From Candidatus Phytoplasma vitis (GTDB taxonomy: Bacteria > Bacillota_I > Bacilli_A > Acholeplasmatales > Acholeplasmataceae), in NCBI GenBank assembly GCA_023934045.1, contig CP097583.1:434001-498000 (forward strand): DNA of 64,000 nt, in the 5' to 3' direction. How positions within the stretch are numbered: the stretch's first letter is position 1; each line of letters begins with the position of its first letter. The notes beneath the pieces were generated by a model, which was given only the letters and a program-made list of their open reading frames with translations, searched no databases and was not told where the DNA came from. Shown here in pieces: positions 63,800 to 64,000 of this stretch. Made by a program: the position numbers and the translations under genes.

Positions 63800-64000
63800 C
63801 TATTTATAAAAAAATAAAAATTTGAAATATTTAGATTTTAAAAATTTGAAAATATCAAAACCTTTAAATATTAAAAAAATAATAATCAAAAAAGGAGAAA
63901 TAACTGATAAAACTTTCGTCTTCTTACTATCTATAATTTTTGATAATGGTATCTTTGTAACAACCTTATATAAAACATCTTCATAACTGATTTTTTTTTC
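63800..64000 (-). CDS. C-terminal end of an unidentified membrane protein
   Basis: On the minus strand an open frame enters from the right edge and ends at TAG at 63800-63802. The last 66 residues read as SYEDVLYKVVTKIPLSKI..., then one membrane segment (SPFLIIIFLIFKGF) and a Lys/Phe-rich tail. It resembles no family I can name. The long open frame in such AT-rich DNA suggests a real gene rather than chance. Confidence 0.5.
   Translation of the reverse strand, partial: EKKISYEDVLYKVVTKIPLSKIIDSKKTKVLSVISPFLIIIFLIFKGFDIFKFLKSKYFKFLFFYK

Overview
The window is about 64 kb of very AT-rich bacterial chromosome, with long A and T runs in every spacer. Gene content and order fit a phytoplasma ('Candidatus Phytoplasma', class Mollicutes, Acholeplasma branch). 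It has a Firmicutes-type ribosomal super-operon and ECF transporter genes, no cell-wall genes, several protein-secretion and membrane functions, and UGA used as a stop codon. The UGA stops can be read directly where genes overlap as ATGA (infA/rpmJ, tmk/holB), which excludes the UGA=Trp code of Mycoplasma and Spiroplasma. Species cannot be fixed from the sequence alone.

Layout. (1) 1-19,640, all on the minus strand: one continuous cluster running rpsJ-rplC-...-rplQ (S10, spc and alpha operons fused, with secY, map, infA and rpoA), then ecfA1-ecfA2-ecfT-truA-tmk-holB-rsmI. adk, usual between secY and map, is missing. (2) 19,970-32,100, minus strand: housekeeping genes rsmH, rpoZ, gmk, leuS, acpP, argS, rluD-like, ftsH, serS and rpsT, interrupted by a phage-type YqaJ exonuclease gene in its own hairpin-bounded interval. 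(3) 32,350-35,330: a gene-poor island with two orphan membrane-protein genes, a 517-bp inverted-repeat element that looks like a MITE, a 16-T homopolymer, a 17-bp perfect hairpin inside a coding region, and a decayed segment resembling group II intron domain V. (4) 35,327-47,930: plsY on the plus strand; tRNA-Cys, pepP, rpmG, HU, gpsA, der, proS, metK and a cold-shock-like gene on the minus strand; tRNA-Thr and tRNA-Gly on the plus strand; then rpsO, darA, a hemolysin III family gene, HIT, rnhC and ung on the minus strand. (5) 47,700-54,450: a tandem duplication of about 1.67 kb. It left two signal peptidase genes, a broken ung copy and a broken SMC copy beside the intact two-gene SMC locus (JetB/MksE-like plus JetC/MukB-like). 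(6) 54,535-64,000: a HAD phosphatase whose only plausible start is AUU, tRNA-Leu, fakA, rpmB (plus strand), cdsA, frr, pyrH, tsf, rpsB, dut, a Xer-type recombinase and the tail of an unidentified gene.

How it works together. Most of the window is the core of translation (ribosomal proteins, four tRNAs, four aminoacyl-tRNA synthetases, EF-Ts, RRF, IF-1), protein export and membrane quality control (SecY, two SipW-type signal peptidases, FtsH) and phospholipid synthesis (GpsA, PlsY, CdsA, FakA, ACP). The least ordinary parts are the JetB-JetC pair, which lacks visible kleisin and nuclease partners, and the duplicated signal peptidase locus, where the non-coding spacer reads as identical between copies but the two coding sequences have diverged strongly.
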